Shown one piece after another: positions 34,071-42,447 of a stretch of 42,447 nt of DNA. Position 1 is the stretch's first letter, and each line of letters opens with the position of its first letter. A model generated the notes under the pieces. It was given only the letters and a program-made list of their open reading frames with translations, ran no database searches and was not told where the DNA came from. The stretch covers positions 1-42,447 of the forward strand of contig NZ_AEIZ01000021.1 in assembly GCF_000165675.1 (NCBI RefSeq), in the 5' to 3' direction. The translations under genes and the position numbers were made by a program. Source of the stretch: Leuconostoc fallax KCTC 3537. Lineage in GTDB: Bacteria; Bacillota; Bacilli; Lactobacillales; Lactobacillaceae.

Positions 34071-36441
34071 TTATGGAAAAACAATCGTAATTTCACCATT
34101 TGATTTTCGTTTAATTGTACTCAACATAATATTCTTTAAGACTAATTGATCAACTTGATGGCGCATTTGTTGATAAGATACAATTGCTTCTTTTTGATAT
34201 TCATAAAGTGGGTTCTGTTGTGAAAATTTTCTATTAATCACTACGAAACGTAACTGCTGTAAATTATCAACTTGTTCAATCCAACCAGTATCAATGGCTT
34301 TTAAAATACAAACTCGCTGAAAGTCAACTGTTTGAGTAACGGAACCGATCATTCTTCTTTTTCTTTTAATTCTCTCTTTACTATCTCAATTAAACTTTGT
34401 TCAACATTATCGGGATCATAATGTTCTAAAATATCATCATTATTTTTCAAATTATAGTTAATATTGTCCAGAATATATCTTTTAAGTATGTTTATTGTCA
34501 AATTGTGAGTATACTTACCTAAAAAGTGTTCAATCGCACGTCTACATGCATTAATTATTTCGCTATCTAACATATCTGTTGTCCGCAATAATTTATTTCT
34601 TTCACTGTATACTAACTTACGTTGAACTCTCATACTTTCATCAAATTCTAGTGAATTCAAGCGAGATATACGTCCCTGACTCTCTTCAGAAAATTGAGCT
34701 TTATCTACAACCCTTTTAAAACGATGTTGCGTCAACTCACGTGGTTTCTTTATGTTTACTTGACCCGAAAACTTCTTATAATATCGAAGAGTACGTTCAG
34801 AACCACGTTTAATAATGATATCATCTTCTAGACTAACAAAAAATTGACTGAATCCTGGATCCCCTTGACGTCCTGAACGACCACGAAGCTGTAGGTCTAT
34901 TCGCTTACTAGTCATACGCTCTGTGCCAATGACAACTAGGCCTCCTAATTTAGCAACACCATCACCTAATTTGATATCAGTGCCTCTGCCTGCCATTGAT
35001 GTTGCAACTGTAACAGCTCCTAACTTCCCTGCTTCAGCAATAATTTTAGCTTCTTTAGCAGTATTCCTTGCATTTAAAACATTATGAGTAATCCCTTCTC
35101 GCAATAACATTTGAGAATAAATTTCAGATATTTCTACTGATCCAGTAGCTAATAACACCGGTTGCTGCTTTTTATGACATTCCTTGACCAAACTAATTGA
35201 GGCATATAATTTTCAGGTAAGGTAACGTAAATTTTATCTGGTAAATCTTTTCTAATGATGGGTTTTCGGCTTGGAATAGAAATAACATTCATGTTATATG
35301 TCTCAATAAACTCCTCTTCATTATCCTTTCCAGTACCTGTCATTCCAGATAATTTTTTAAACATTCTAAATAAGTTTTGGTAAGTAATGGACGCCATTGA
35401 TCGTGTTTGTTCTGTAATGTCAAGATGCTCTTTAGCCTCGATAGCTTGATGCAAACCCGATTGTAATTTTGTACCAGCCATAATTCGCCCATTCTTTGTA
35501 TCTAAAAGTTTAATCTCCTGATCATCAACCACATAATCTTGATTTAATTTAAATAATTCATGGGCTTGTAAAGCTAATTCTATATGTCTAATTAGAAGAT
35601 AATTATCATTAGAAAATAAATTTTCTTTTTCAAAAAAGCGTTTTGCCTCACAAATACCTTGCCTAGTTAACCACACATGTTTTTTTCTTCATCCAATTCA
35701 TATCCAATATTCTCAGAAAGTGTTGCCACAAATTGATTAGCAATCTTAAATAGGTTAGATTGTACTCGAGGGGATCCGGAAATGACCAATGGTGTTTGTG
35801 CATAATCTAACAAAATGGAATCGACTTCATCTAAAATAGCATAATTAAACGGACGCATATATTGATGACTCTGACGATCCACTAAATTTTCTTGTAAATA
35901 ATCAAATCCAACTGCATCGTTGGTGGTATACAATATATCAGCCTGATATATTTTCTTTTTTTCATCAACACTGTATTGATGATTAGAGTTTTCACTTACA
36001 CCTACTGCAACGGTCAGACCCAACCATTCATATACTTTTCTCATTTCTGTGGCATCACGTATGGCTAAATAACTATTTGTAGTAATCAACATGACACCAT
36101 TACCAGTTAATGCGTTTAAATAAATTGGCAACGTAGCAGTTAATGTCTTTCCTTCCCCTGTTTTCATTTCCGCAATATTACCCTGATGTAGTACTATAGC
36201 ACCTAATATCTGAACATCATAAGGAAACTTTCCAATAATTCTCTTATCTGCTTCCCTAATCGTTGCAAAAGCTTGTGGTAATATATCATCTACCCTTACT
36301 CCGCTTTTTAATTTTTGCTTTAATATTGTTGTCTGCTGCTTAAGATCCACATCTGACATTTCAGACATTATTACTGCCCATCTATTCACTTTTTTCAATA
36401 TTTTTTATTTTTCTTAAACGTACATTGTCAATATTAAACAT
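34071..36441 (-). CDS. secA2: Accessory Sec translocase ATPase SecA2 (four to five frameshifts)
   Basis: After repair this is about 790 residues, the usual SecA2 length. ATG 36441, after GAAGAGGAAAAT, gives MFNIDNVRLRKIK, then (shift near 36405) LKKVNRWAVIMSEMSDVDL. Walker A MKTGEGKTLT, ILDEVDSILLD, SGMTGT, GRGTDIKLG and the ARG-finger region LRGRSGRQGDPG follow, and the scaffold helix is VCILKAIDTGWIEQVDNLQQ. Other breaks are at 35680-35686 (7 to 8 bases), near 35187 (TTT to TTTT) and near 34355. At the last the pieces overlap as ATGA, which could also be coupled translation of two parts. It powers export of the glycosylated adhesin through SecY2. Essential motifs are all present. Confidence 0.9.
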
Positions 36442-36451
36442 ATTTTCCTCT

Positions 36452-37450
36452 TCAATTGTTGACAAAATCAATATACTTTTGTAAGCGTAATGATTTGTCC
36501 AAAATCATGTCAACACATTTCAAAGTTGATTCTAATGCTGGTACTTGGTAGTAAATCTTTGTAAAAGATTTATCAAAATTTGAAGTATTTTGATTAAATT
36601 TTTGGTAACCATCCGTATAGATCATATCCCTAGTAGATTTTAATCTTCCGTAATCAGAAGTAACATAAGCATTACTATAGTCAAACTTACTTGAATAATA
36701 CATGGCAGCATTACTCGATATTGGTCCATAACCAATAAAGTTAATGTTAGAAATTTCGTAACGTGTATGTAAGTGTTCTATTGTTGACAAAATAGCTTCT
36801 TCGTACTGATTACTCATATAAAATTGAGCATATAATCTGTTACTGGTAACATGAATAACATCAGAAAATTGTTTAATTAATTTTTCTTGAACATATGCTA
36901 CTTTGCCTCCTACTGGCTCTGTAAACAATACTTGTAAGCATTGTGAATCTGAACTTTCGTTTAATATATTGGACATAAGCAATCCATTACGTTTGCAAAG
37001 CTGATTTTCACTATCTTGTAAATGATTCTCAATTACTAAGTTATGAAAAATAATCTTTTGTAATCCTGCATTAATTAATGAAATTTTATAATAATAAGCA
37101 TCATCAGGATAAGTAAATGTACCACTTGTCATTTTTACGATTACAATATTAATGATTTTATCGTAATAATCGTAGAATGCTAATTCTATGTAAAGTGTAT
37201 TATTAGGCATAGATGATGCATTTAAATAAATATTATATTCACATCCCTTTTCTAGTAGAGGTAGCTGGACAGCTGAACGTTGTCCTTGATAATTCCCTAA
37301 AGAAGTCCAAGAGTGCAGGCAACTACCAGCAGGAAATAAATTATTTTCAAAAACAACATAATCCTTAGTGACATAATTTATTTTTGATCCATATATATAT
37401 GTTTTCCCAATATTGTGTTGCCAATAAATAACAAAATTTTGCTTATCCAT
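36452..37450 (-). CDS. asp3: Accessory Sec protein Asp3 with hydrolase-like C-terminal half
   Basis: Residues 1 to about 150 match Asp3: NFVIYWQHNIGKTYIYGSKI, CLHSWTSLGNYQGQRSAVQL and a beta-rich region with YPDDAYYYKISLINAGL. Asp3 is a small scaffold of the Asp1-3 complex that feeds the adhesin to SecA2. Residues about 160-332 look like a degenerate alpha/beta hydrolase: INFIGYGPISSNAAMYYSSK aligns by eye with the Asp2 nucleophile elbow LILSGLSMGTFGALYYAS but lacks the serine. The gene is intact, 10 nt before secA2 and 9 nt after asp2. Confidence 0.82.
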   Translation of the reverse strand: MDKQNFVIYWQHNIGKTYIYGSKINYVTKDYVVFENNLFPAGSCLHSWTSLGNYQGQRSAVQLPLLEKGCEYNIYLNASSMPNNTLYIELAFYDYYDKIINIVIVKMTSGTFTYPDDAYYYKISLINAGLQKIIFHNLVIENHLQDSENQLCKRNGLLMSNILNESSDSQCLQVLFTEPVGGKVAYVQEKLIKQFSDVIHVTSNRLYAQFYMSNQYEEAILSTIEHLHTRYEISNINFIGYGPISSNAAMYYSSKFDYSNAYVTSDYGRLKSTRDMIYTDGYQKFNQNTSNFDKSFTKIYYQVPALESTLKCVDMILDKSLRLQKYIDFVNN

Positions 37451-37459
37451 ACTTTATTG

Positions 37460-39004
37460 TCAGCCTCTTTGAAAATTTTCAGCTAATATACGTTGATATT
37501 GAGATAAAAACCAACTATTGATTGCAGCTGAATTGTCATTATGGCGACCTGGAATACCTTTACTAATTACAATAGCTTTACTATCACTTAACTTTTCAAT
37601 CAAATTTTGATATGCATTAGCATCATAATCATCGTTTTCCATGTAAGCAATAGCAAATCTAGTGTCATCAAAATTAGCCTTATTAAAACTATTCCAGAAT
37701 CGCTGATTCAAGCGTTCTATATTATCACTCGACGTTCCGTCCTCCATAGCAAGCAATAAATCTAACGAAGTTGGAAAAATATTTGGTCTGATTAATTTTT
37801 CATTCGTTGCGATATCTCCCAAATTTACTAAAGGTTTTCCAACAATAACAGTTGCAGGTTTTATTATACTAGCATAGTATAATGCCCCAAATGTTCCCAT
37901 AGATAGACCAGATAGGATAAGTTCCTTTCTAGTAAATCCTAGCTCAATTAATTTTTGAGAAATTGTGGAACTAATATGATTTTCAAGCTCATCACTACCA
38001 CAATAAAATGCTCCACCCTCAAGACGAGGATCTGTAATTAATAAAAAAGGTGCCCCCAATTTTTTCATCATCCAATATCCTTCAAAACCCTCTGCGGAAC
38101 GATAACCAGAAAAATATACATTGAGTGGTGGCTTCATGTCACCAGGATAAAAATAGGACATTATTTCTTCCTGATTGCTATCAGCAAAACGTTCTCCACC
38201 TAAAACAAACTGACCAAATTTACTTCTTGAAAGACGGTTATGTAAATTTCCTATCTTAATCGTACCTTCACCTTGTATCTGTAAAGATAGTGCCAAATAA
38301 TAAGATGTATTTGCATGGTTTTCAATAAGTAAAGGCAATTTCATTTGACTATCTTTTATTAGCCATTGCTTTAAAATATTAGAACTCCCTTGTTCAATCA
38401 TTTGTACACTTAGTCCAAGCTTAATACTAGGATCAGTTTTATGTTCTAACCATAGTTCATGATTATAATCAGAATTTGCTGGAATATTATATTGCCACGA
38501 TAATGTTGGTGTTAGCGTTGCTCCAAATTTACCCTTAAGCACTAAATTAACATGTCCATTATATTGAATTTGTCCTTTAAAATTAGGTGATATTTGAATA
38601 CTACTAACATCCATCTTATCGCCGTACTGTCCTTCAAAAAAATATTTAACTAAATCATATAGGACTTTTTGCATATTCCTTATATCAATTTTTTGTGCTT
38701 TATATTTATCAAGTAATGTTATTAGTTGTGAATTTTCAACTAATTGTTCTTTATCAACCAAAATAGTATATGGGTTAGCTATTTTAAAAATCATCTCGTA
38801 ATCTTGTAGAGTATCTACATCAGTCAATAGAATCACATCAAATTCAGGATTTTTATTTTCTAACAAATTATAAATATAATCCGATACACATTTGTTAGAT
38901 GTAAAAAACCAGTTAATAGGTTGATCTGTTAATTCAGGTTTATTAGTCCAATTATCATTTCCAATCTGTAGCACACGAATTACTTTTTTATTCATATTTT
39001 TCAC
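37460..39004 (-). CDS. asp2: Accessory Sec protein Asp2
   Basis: This 514-residue Asp2 has an N-terminal jelly-roll-like region (VNLVLKGKFGATLTPTLSWQ) and a C-terminal alpha/beta hydrolase domain with nucleophile elbow GLSMGTFGALYY, acidic residue near AYMENDDYD and histidine in GIPGRHNDNS. In streptococci Asp2 acetylates GlcNAc on the adhesin as well as acting in export, and the catalytic triad is preserved here. It overlaps asp1 by 17 nt. No defects. Confidence 0.9.
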   Translation of the reverse strand: MKNMNKKVIRVLQIGNDNWTNKPELTDQPINWFFTSNKCVSDYIYNLLENKNPEFDVILLTDVDTLQDYEMIFKIANPYTILVDKEQLVENSQLITLLDKYKAQKIDIRNMQKVLYDLVKYFFEGQYGDKMDVSSIQISPNFKGQIQYNGHVNLVLKGKFGATLTPTLSWQYNIPANSDYNHELWLEHKTDPSIKLGLSVQMIEQGSSNILKQWLIKDSQMKLPLLIENHANTSYYLALSLQIQGEGTIKIGNLHNRLSRSKFGQFVLGGERFADSNQEEIMSYFYPGDMKPPLNVYFSGYRSAEGFEGYWMMKKLGAPFLLITDPRLEGGAFYCGSDELENHISSTISQKLIELGFTRKELILSGLSMGTFGALYYASIIKPATVIVGKPLVNLGDIATNEKLIRPNIFPTSLDLLLAMEDGTSSDNIERLNQRFWNSFNKANFDDTRFAIAYMENDDYDANAYQNLIEKLSDSKAIVISKGIPGRHNDNSAAINSWFLSQYQRILAENFQRG

Positions 39005-40585
39005 CTAATATACTTTTCCACTTTGTTATTATTGAGCCATTTGTATATTGAGAAATCTTTTGTACGGAATAAACTAGTGCTTCATTCCAATGACGTAAAC
39101 CATTGAGATAATATTCAATACTTTCTTTTAATTCAGATAAATTATTTATAATTAGACCGTTTTGTTTATTAACAACATATGGGGATTCTGTAAGATTAAT
39201 TTGCGGAATACCTGCACTGATACCACCAATTTGAGCATAAATATTTGGTTTATCGCTCACATCAATGATTAATCGGGTATTTTTAAATGTTTGAATAATA
39301 TCATTCTCTGTTCTAATTTGCTTAATATTTATACGTTTATACAAATCAATAATTGTCTTCTGTTGCTCATCTTCGCCGGAGTAGTTAGTGATATACTTAT
39401 CGATTTTATTTTCATCAGTTTGATCATTAATTTGCATATACTTTAAAATAATACTTTGATTGACATTAAAATATTTTGCGAAAGCCGTCGTAATATAATT
39501 TTCAATTTTTGCTACTTCGTTTTCTTCAATACAAGCAATGTCTAAATAAATTAGTTGGTTTTCTATCATAGAATTTAATAATATATTTAATACATTATCT
39601 AATTTGCTGGGTGGAAGTTGCTGTATAAATAAAAATATTTTCAATTCTTTATACTGCTGACTATTTCCTAATTGAAATCTAGCATCGTATGGCGGTACAT
39701 GTTGTAATTTACTTAACAAAGCATGGTTTCCCTCCTCAACAATAAGGTTCTTTATTTTATTTAATTGCCACTGTGTATCTACAATTGTTAAATCTGCAAC
39801 GGATAATACATTGATTAATTCTTGTTTATTCTCGGCATAATTATATCTATTTCTAAAAAATGATAAAACAATCTGTCCTGGTCGATTTTCCAAGTTTAAT
39901 AATAATTGATTGTACTTAGAATTAGATGCCACCACCAGCACTGAATTCTCAAGCTCGTCTGAATAGCCAAAATGATTCTCAATCATTTCTTTTATAAGCT
40001 CATTTAAACTAGAATAATTATCATATTTAAATCGATTTTTAATCATCGGATTAACAATAATATTTTCTAAATTAGACACGTAGTTTATACGTACTTGCCA
40101 TATACCTAATAAATCTAAATAATCTTGATATGATTTCTCACCATTCGTAAAGTAAATAATACTAGATAGAAATCCCCTGTCATCAAAAAGAAGTTTTTTT
40201 GTATTTGTTTATTATCAAAATAATTTATTTCTGATAACTGCCCCCCAATACCAAAAGAAATATTAGCATACATTCGTTGATTAATTACTACATTAATACG
40301 AAATGGTGTATAAATAAATTCTGCGTGATCAGGCCACTCAATATCAGTAAAATCAAGTAGCTTATGACTAACATTCTTTATGTTTTGTATTTCATCAAAT
40401 ACAGACCAATATTCTTTTACAAATAAATTCTTCTGGTACAGAAAATATCTTATCTGTGGCGAATATTCCAGAATTATTGTCTCCAAATCTTCATGTGCTA
40501 TTTCAAACATTCTAATTTGATTGACAGTGTCATCAAAAGTCGTTAGTGAATTTCCCTTATTCCAATATGGTACAAAATAAAACAT
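38988..40585 (-). CDS. asp1: Accessory Sec protein Asp1 (one frameshift)
   Basis: MFYFVPYWNKGNSLTTFDDT is the Asp1 start signature. The frame breaks near 40195: a run of 7 A must be 8 to turn QKNFFLMTG into QKKLLFDDRGFLSSIIYFTN, which continues KSYQDYLDLLGIWQVRINYV and into the C-terminal GT-B-like part (YDARFQLGNSQQYKELKIFL; ISAGIPQINLTESPYV; GLIINNLSELKESIEYYLNG). The repaired length is about 532 residues, as expected. Asp1 has a glycosyltransferase-like fold and binds the adhesin before export. It lies between secY2 and asp2. Confidence 0.9.
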
Positions 40586-40636
40586 GTAATTCCATTGCTC
40601 CTAAATAAATATTAATTTGATACAAAAGATAAATTA

Positions 40637-41899
40637 CTACTCAAAAAATAATGCATCATAATTATTTTTAGTGAGTAATGCACCTATTTGATCATTAATA
40701 TTAATTATTAAACTAACCAAAATGATTACAGATCCCACTGCAAGTGCATACTGAGTATATTGTTGATCAATAACACCTAGATATAATGGTAAGCCAGCTA
40801 CGATAATCATATATATTGCACCAACCGATGATAATCTGAACACTATTTTGGTGATATACTCTTGGGTTTCTTCCCCAGGCTCAACATTATTAATATAGTC
40901 ACCACTTTGTTGTAAATCCTCTGCAATTTGCTCTGGATTTATATTAATAAATGCAAATCCAATAGATAGTATAAAAAGAATAATAATGTAAGCAGTTACA
41001 CCTATCGGTTGTGTAATATTAGTATTTATTAATAAATACTCAATTATAGTGTTGTTAGGTAGCCAATAATCCAGTGCCTGCAAAATATATTGCGGCAAAA
41101 CAAGCAGTGTCATACTGTACATTAGGGGCATTCCCCCAGCTGGATTAATTTGAATTGGTAAATATGAACTATGATAAAAAGTTGTATTAATCATTATTTT
41201 TCTAATAGGTACTCTCCGTTGTGCCCTTTGAAATGTAACTGTTAACAGTACCAAAAAGATCACACCACTACTAATAACAGCAATCTTAACTAACAAAGTG
41301 ATATCGAAACCACTAATTATATTTTCCACAATATATTGCGTTACATATGAAGGCCAGTTGACTATCATACTGGCTAAAATTAATATTGTTGGTCCACCAA
41401 CGCCTAATCTTTCATTCATGTTTGATAACCAAATTAGAAATACAGCACCTGTCACCATAATAAGACTAATAGTAAGCATTGCACCAAATTTTGATTGCCC
41501 AAAAATACTGATATCATAACTAAATTTAAGATTATTCACTATTGCTATTGACTGTATAAACCCAATAAGAATGGCTAATATCATTTTTAAAAAGAATGCA
41601 TGTTCCAAAGGTAACTTATTAAGATCAAACTTTTTTGTCATAGTTATTACTCGCCATAAAATTAAAGCGGACATCCACGGGCCAAGTCCCAAAGAAAATA
41701 AAGACATTCTACTTATATCACCACCAGTTGTTCCACTAACAATTTGAAGTAAATACTGATTATTTAAAAATTGCAATAAATATTTTATATTAACACCAGG
41801 AATTAATATGTTTCTCCCAAGTAGAAAAATGAAAACAATCAAACTAGTCCATGCAATTTTTTTGAGTAAATATATATTGTTCGTATTCTTTCTTTTCAA
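40637..41899 (-). CDS. secY2: Accessory Sec translocase channel SecY2
   Basis: This 420-residue protein has ten membrane segments of the SecY type, including LFSLGLGPWMSALILWRVIT (plug/TM2 region) and NINPEQIAEDLQQSGDYINN. Compared with housekeeping SecY the cytosolic loops are shorter. It forms the pore for the serine-rich adhesin. The start is a TTG after CCGGAGTTTGTT. It follows the adhesin gene, with a hairpin between, and leads the asp1-asp2-asp3-secA2 run. Confidence 0.93.
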   Translation of the reverse strand: MKRKNTNNIYLLKKIAWTSLIVFIFLLGRNILIPGVNIKYLLQFLNNQYLLQIVSGTTGGDISRMSLFSLGLGPWMSALILWRVITMTKKFDLNKLPLEHAFFLKMILAILIGFIQSIAIVNNLKFSYDISIFGQSKFGAMLTISLIMVTGAVFLIWLSNMNERLGVGGPTILILASMIVNWPSYVTQYIVENIISGFDITLLVKIAVISSGVIFLVLLTVTFQRAQRRVPIRKIMINTTFYHSSYLPIQINPAGGMPLMYSMTLLVLPQYILQALDYWLPNNTIIEYLLINTNITQPIGVTAYIIILFILSIGFAFININPEQIAEDLQQSGDYINNVEPGEETQEYITKIVFRLSSVGAIYMIIVAGLPLYLGVIDQQYTQYALAVGSVIILVSLIININDQIGALLTKNNYDALFFE

Positions 41900-41945
41900 A
41901 ACAAACTCCGGACTTATTTTATATAAATTTATAAATATGTACTAT

Positions 41946-41979
41946 TGAAACGGCCTCAATATGTTATTAAGGCCGTTCC
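41946..41979 (-). terminator. Hairpin between the adhesin gene and secY2
   Basis: GGAACGGCCT / AGGCCGTTTC on the minus strand with a loop of about 13 nt. It is followed by a short TTTCAATAGT rather than a T run, so it is a partial terminator or an mRNA-processing/stabilising stem. Confidence 0.55.
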
Positions 41980-41986
41980 AATAATA

Positions 41987-42447
41987 TTAAAGTTGGCTAT
42001 TTATCATTTTTGTTTTTCTGGATTTTTTAAATATTGCTAACCCAGCTAATAGACCAAAGCCAGTAAAAGTTAGCCCATTAGATTTTGCGGTTCCTGTATG
42101 TGGCAAAATCTTATTTTCATGTTCATGATCTTTTGCAAACTCTGAACCAGATTGTGATTCACTCGTGCTTACTGATTCTGAGCCAGATACGGATTCGCTT
42201 GTACTTACTGATTCAGAACCGGATACAGATTCGCTTGTACTAATTGATTCTGAGCCAGATACGGATTCACTCGTACTAATTGATTCGGAGCTAGAATAGA
42301 TTCGCTTGTACTTACTGATTCGACCGGATACGGATTCGCTTGTACTTACTGATTCAGAACCGGATACGGATTCGCTTGTACTTACTGATTCAGAACTGGA
42401 TACAGATTCACTCGTACTTAGCGACGTTGAACCAGATAATGACTCAC
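41987..42447 (-). CDS. Serine-rich repeat adhesin, LPXTG-anchored (C-terminal part only)
   Basis: This is the C-terminal end of a minus-strand gene whose start lies beyond base 42447. A serine-rich region with 12-residue repeats ([12 protein letters not shown]) is followed by [11 protein letters not shown], the sortase motif LPHTG, a hydrophobic helix ([15 protein letters not shown]) and a basic tail [13 protein letters not shown]. Such proteins are the sole known cargo of SecA2/SecY2 systems and are O-glycosylated on the repeats by GtfA/GtfB. They mediate attachment to host or biofilm surfaces. Between 42285 and 42322 two small deletions shift the frame and restore it. Confidence 0.92.
   Translation of the reverse strand, partial: ESLSGSTSLSTSESVSSSESVSTSESVSGSESVSTSESVSGRISKYKRIYSSSESISTSESVSGSESISTSESVSGSESVSTSESVSGSESVSTSESQSGSEFAKDHEHENKILPHTGTAKSNGLTFTGFGLLAGLAIFKKSRKTKMINSQL
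42141..42447 (-). repeat. 36-bp tandem repeats of the adhesin stalk
   Basis: The unit, encoding [12 protein letters not shown], recurs at least eight times with scattered substitutions and continues past the window edge. Each repeat carries about seven serines and one threonine as glycosylation sites. Valine-isoleucine exchange (ESIS) marks two units. Confidence 0.9.

Noticed and set aside
34071-36441. secA2 as a decayed pseudogene in several pieces
   Set aside because: All catalytic motifs are conserved, the pieces add up to normal length, and the breaks are single bases, mostly in homopolymers, as in the housekeeping genes of the window.
41946-41979. Adhesin hairpin as a full terminator separating the adhesin from secY2
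   Set aside because: Only TTT follows the stem, so read-through is likely; I list it with low confidence.
42141-42447. Repeat array considered as a possible CRISPR
   Set aside because: Repeats are contiguous 36-bp units with no spacers and encode [12 protein letters not shown] in frame with an LPXTG anchor.

Overview
The window reads as chromosomal DNA of a low-GC lactic acid bacterium, most likely Leuconostocaceae (Leuconostoc or a close relative). The grounds are the mutS2-cvpA-zapA / rnhC arrangement, the acetylase branch of lysine synthesis (dapH-dapL), a T-box-led his operon, AGGAGG-type ribosome binding sites and a SecA2/SecY2 accessory secretion locus ending in a serine-rich LPXTG adhesin. 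Genus assignment is an inference.

Layout. 1-4380: DNA repair and cell division genes (mutS2, cvpA, zapA) divergent from rnhC. 4387-7323: envelope/stress proteins (YtxH-like, DUF948) and dapL-dapH. 7396-12095: map, rny, guaC and a BMP-type nucleoside-binding protein, with a PurBox-like inverted repeat in the divergent region at 12222-12257. 12271-13375: a glycosyltransferase and tRNA-Glu(CTC). 13370-16730: a 3.4-kb prophage remnant bounded by perfect 60-bp direct repeats (att) at the tRNA-Glu 3' end. It keeps a lysis cassette (holin, XhlA-like protein, secreted endolysin), a mazF toxin whose mazE has an in-frame amber codon, and two small-RNA loci that share a 25-nt 5' sequence; one converges on a hydrophobic micropeptide. 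16731-20118: small membrane and stress proteins, and an MFS transporter preceded by a leader peptide and a three-hairpin attenuator. 20119-28887: birA, then T-box-hisZG-D-B-H-A-F-I-E-C, whose first gene is a HisZ-HisG fusion. 29004-29999: AI-2E family permease. 30058-42447: all on the minus strand, serine-rich adhesin, secY2, asp1, asp2, asp3, secA2, gtfA, gtfB, a small tail-anchored protein and a GT8 glycosyltransferase. Together these glycosylate, export and anchor the adhesin.

Caution. At least 20 single-base frameshifts break otherwise well-conserved genes: mutS2, rnhC, hisF/hisI, secA2, gtfA, asp1, GT8 and others. Most sit in A or T runs and are repaired by changing the run length by one base. 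This is the signature of homopolymer length error in the sequence, so I treat these as probably intact genes and give merged coordinates. The amber codon in mazE is not of this kind.
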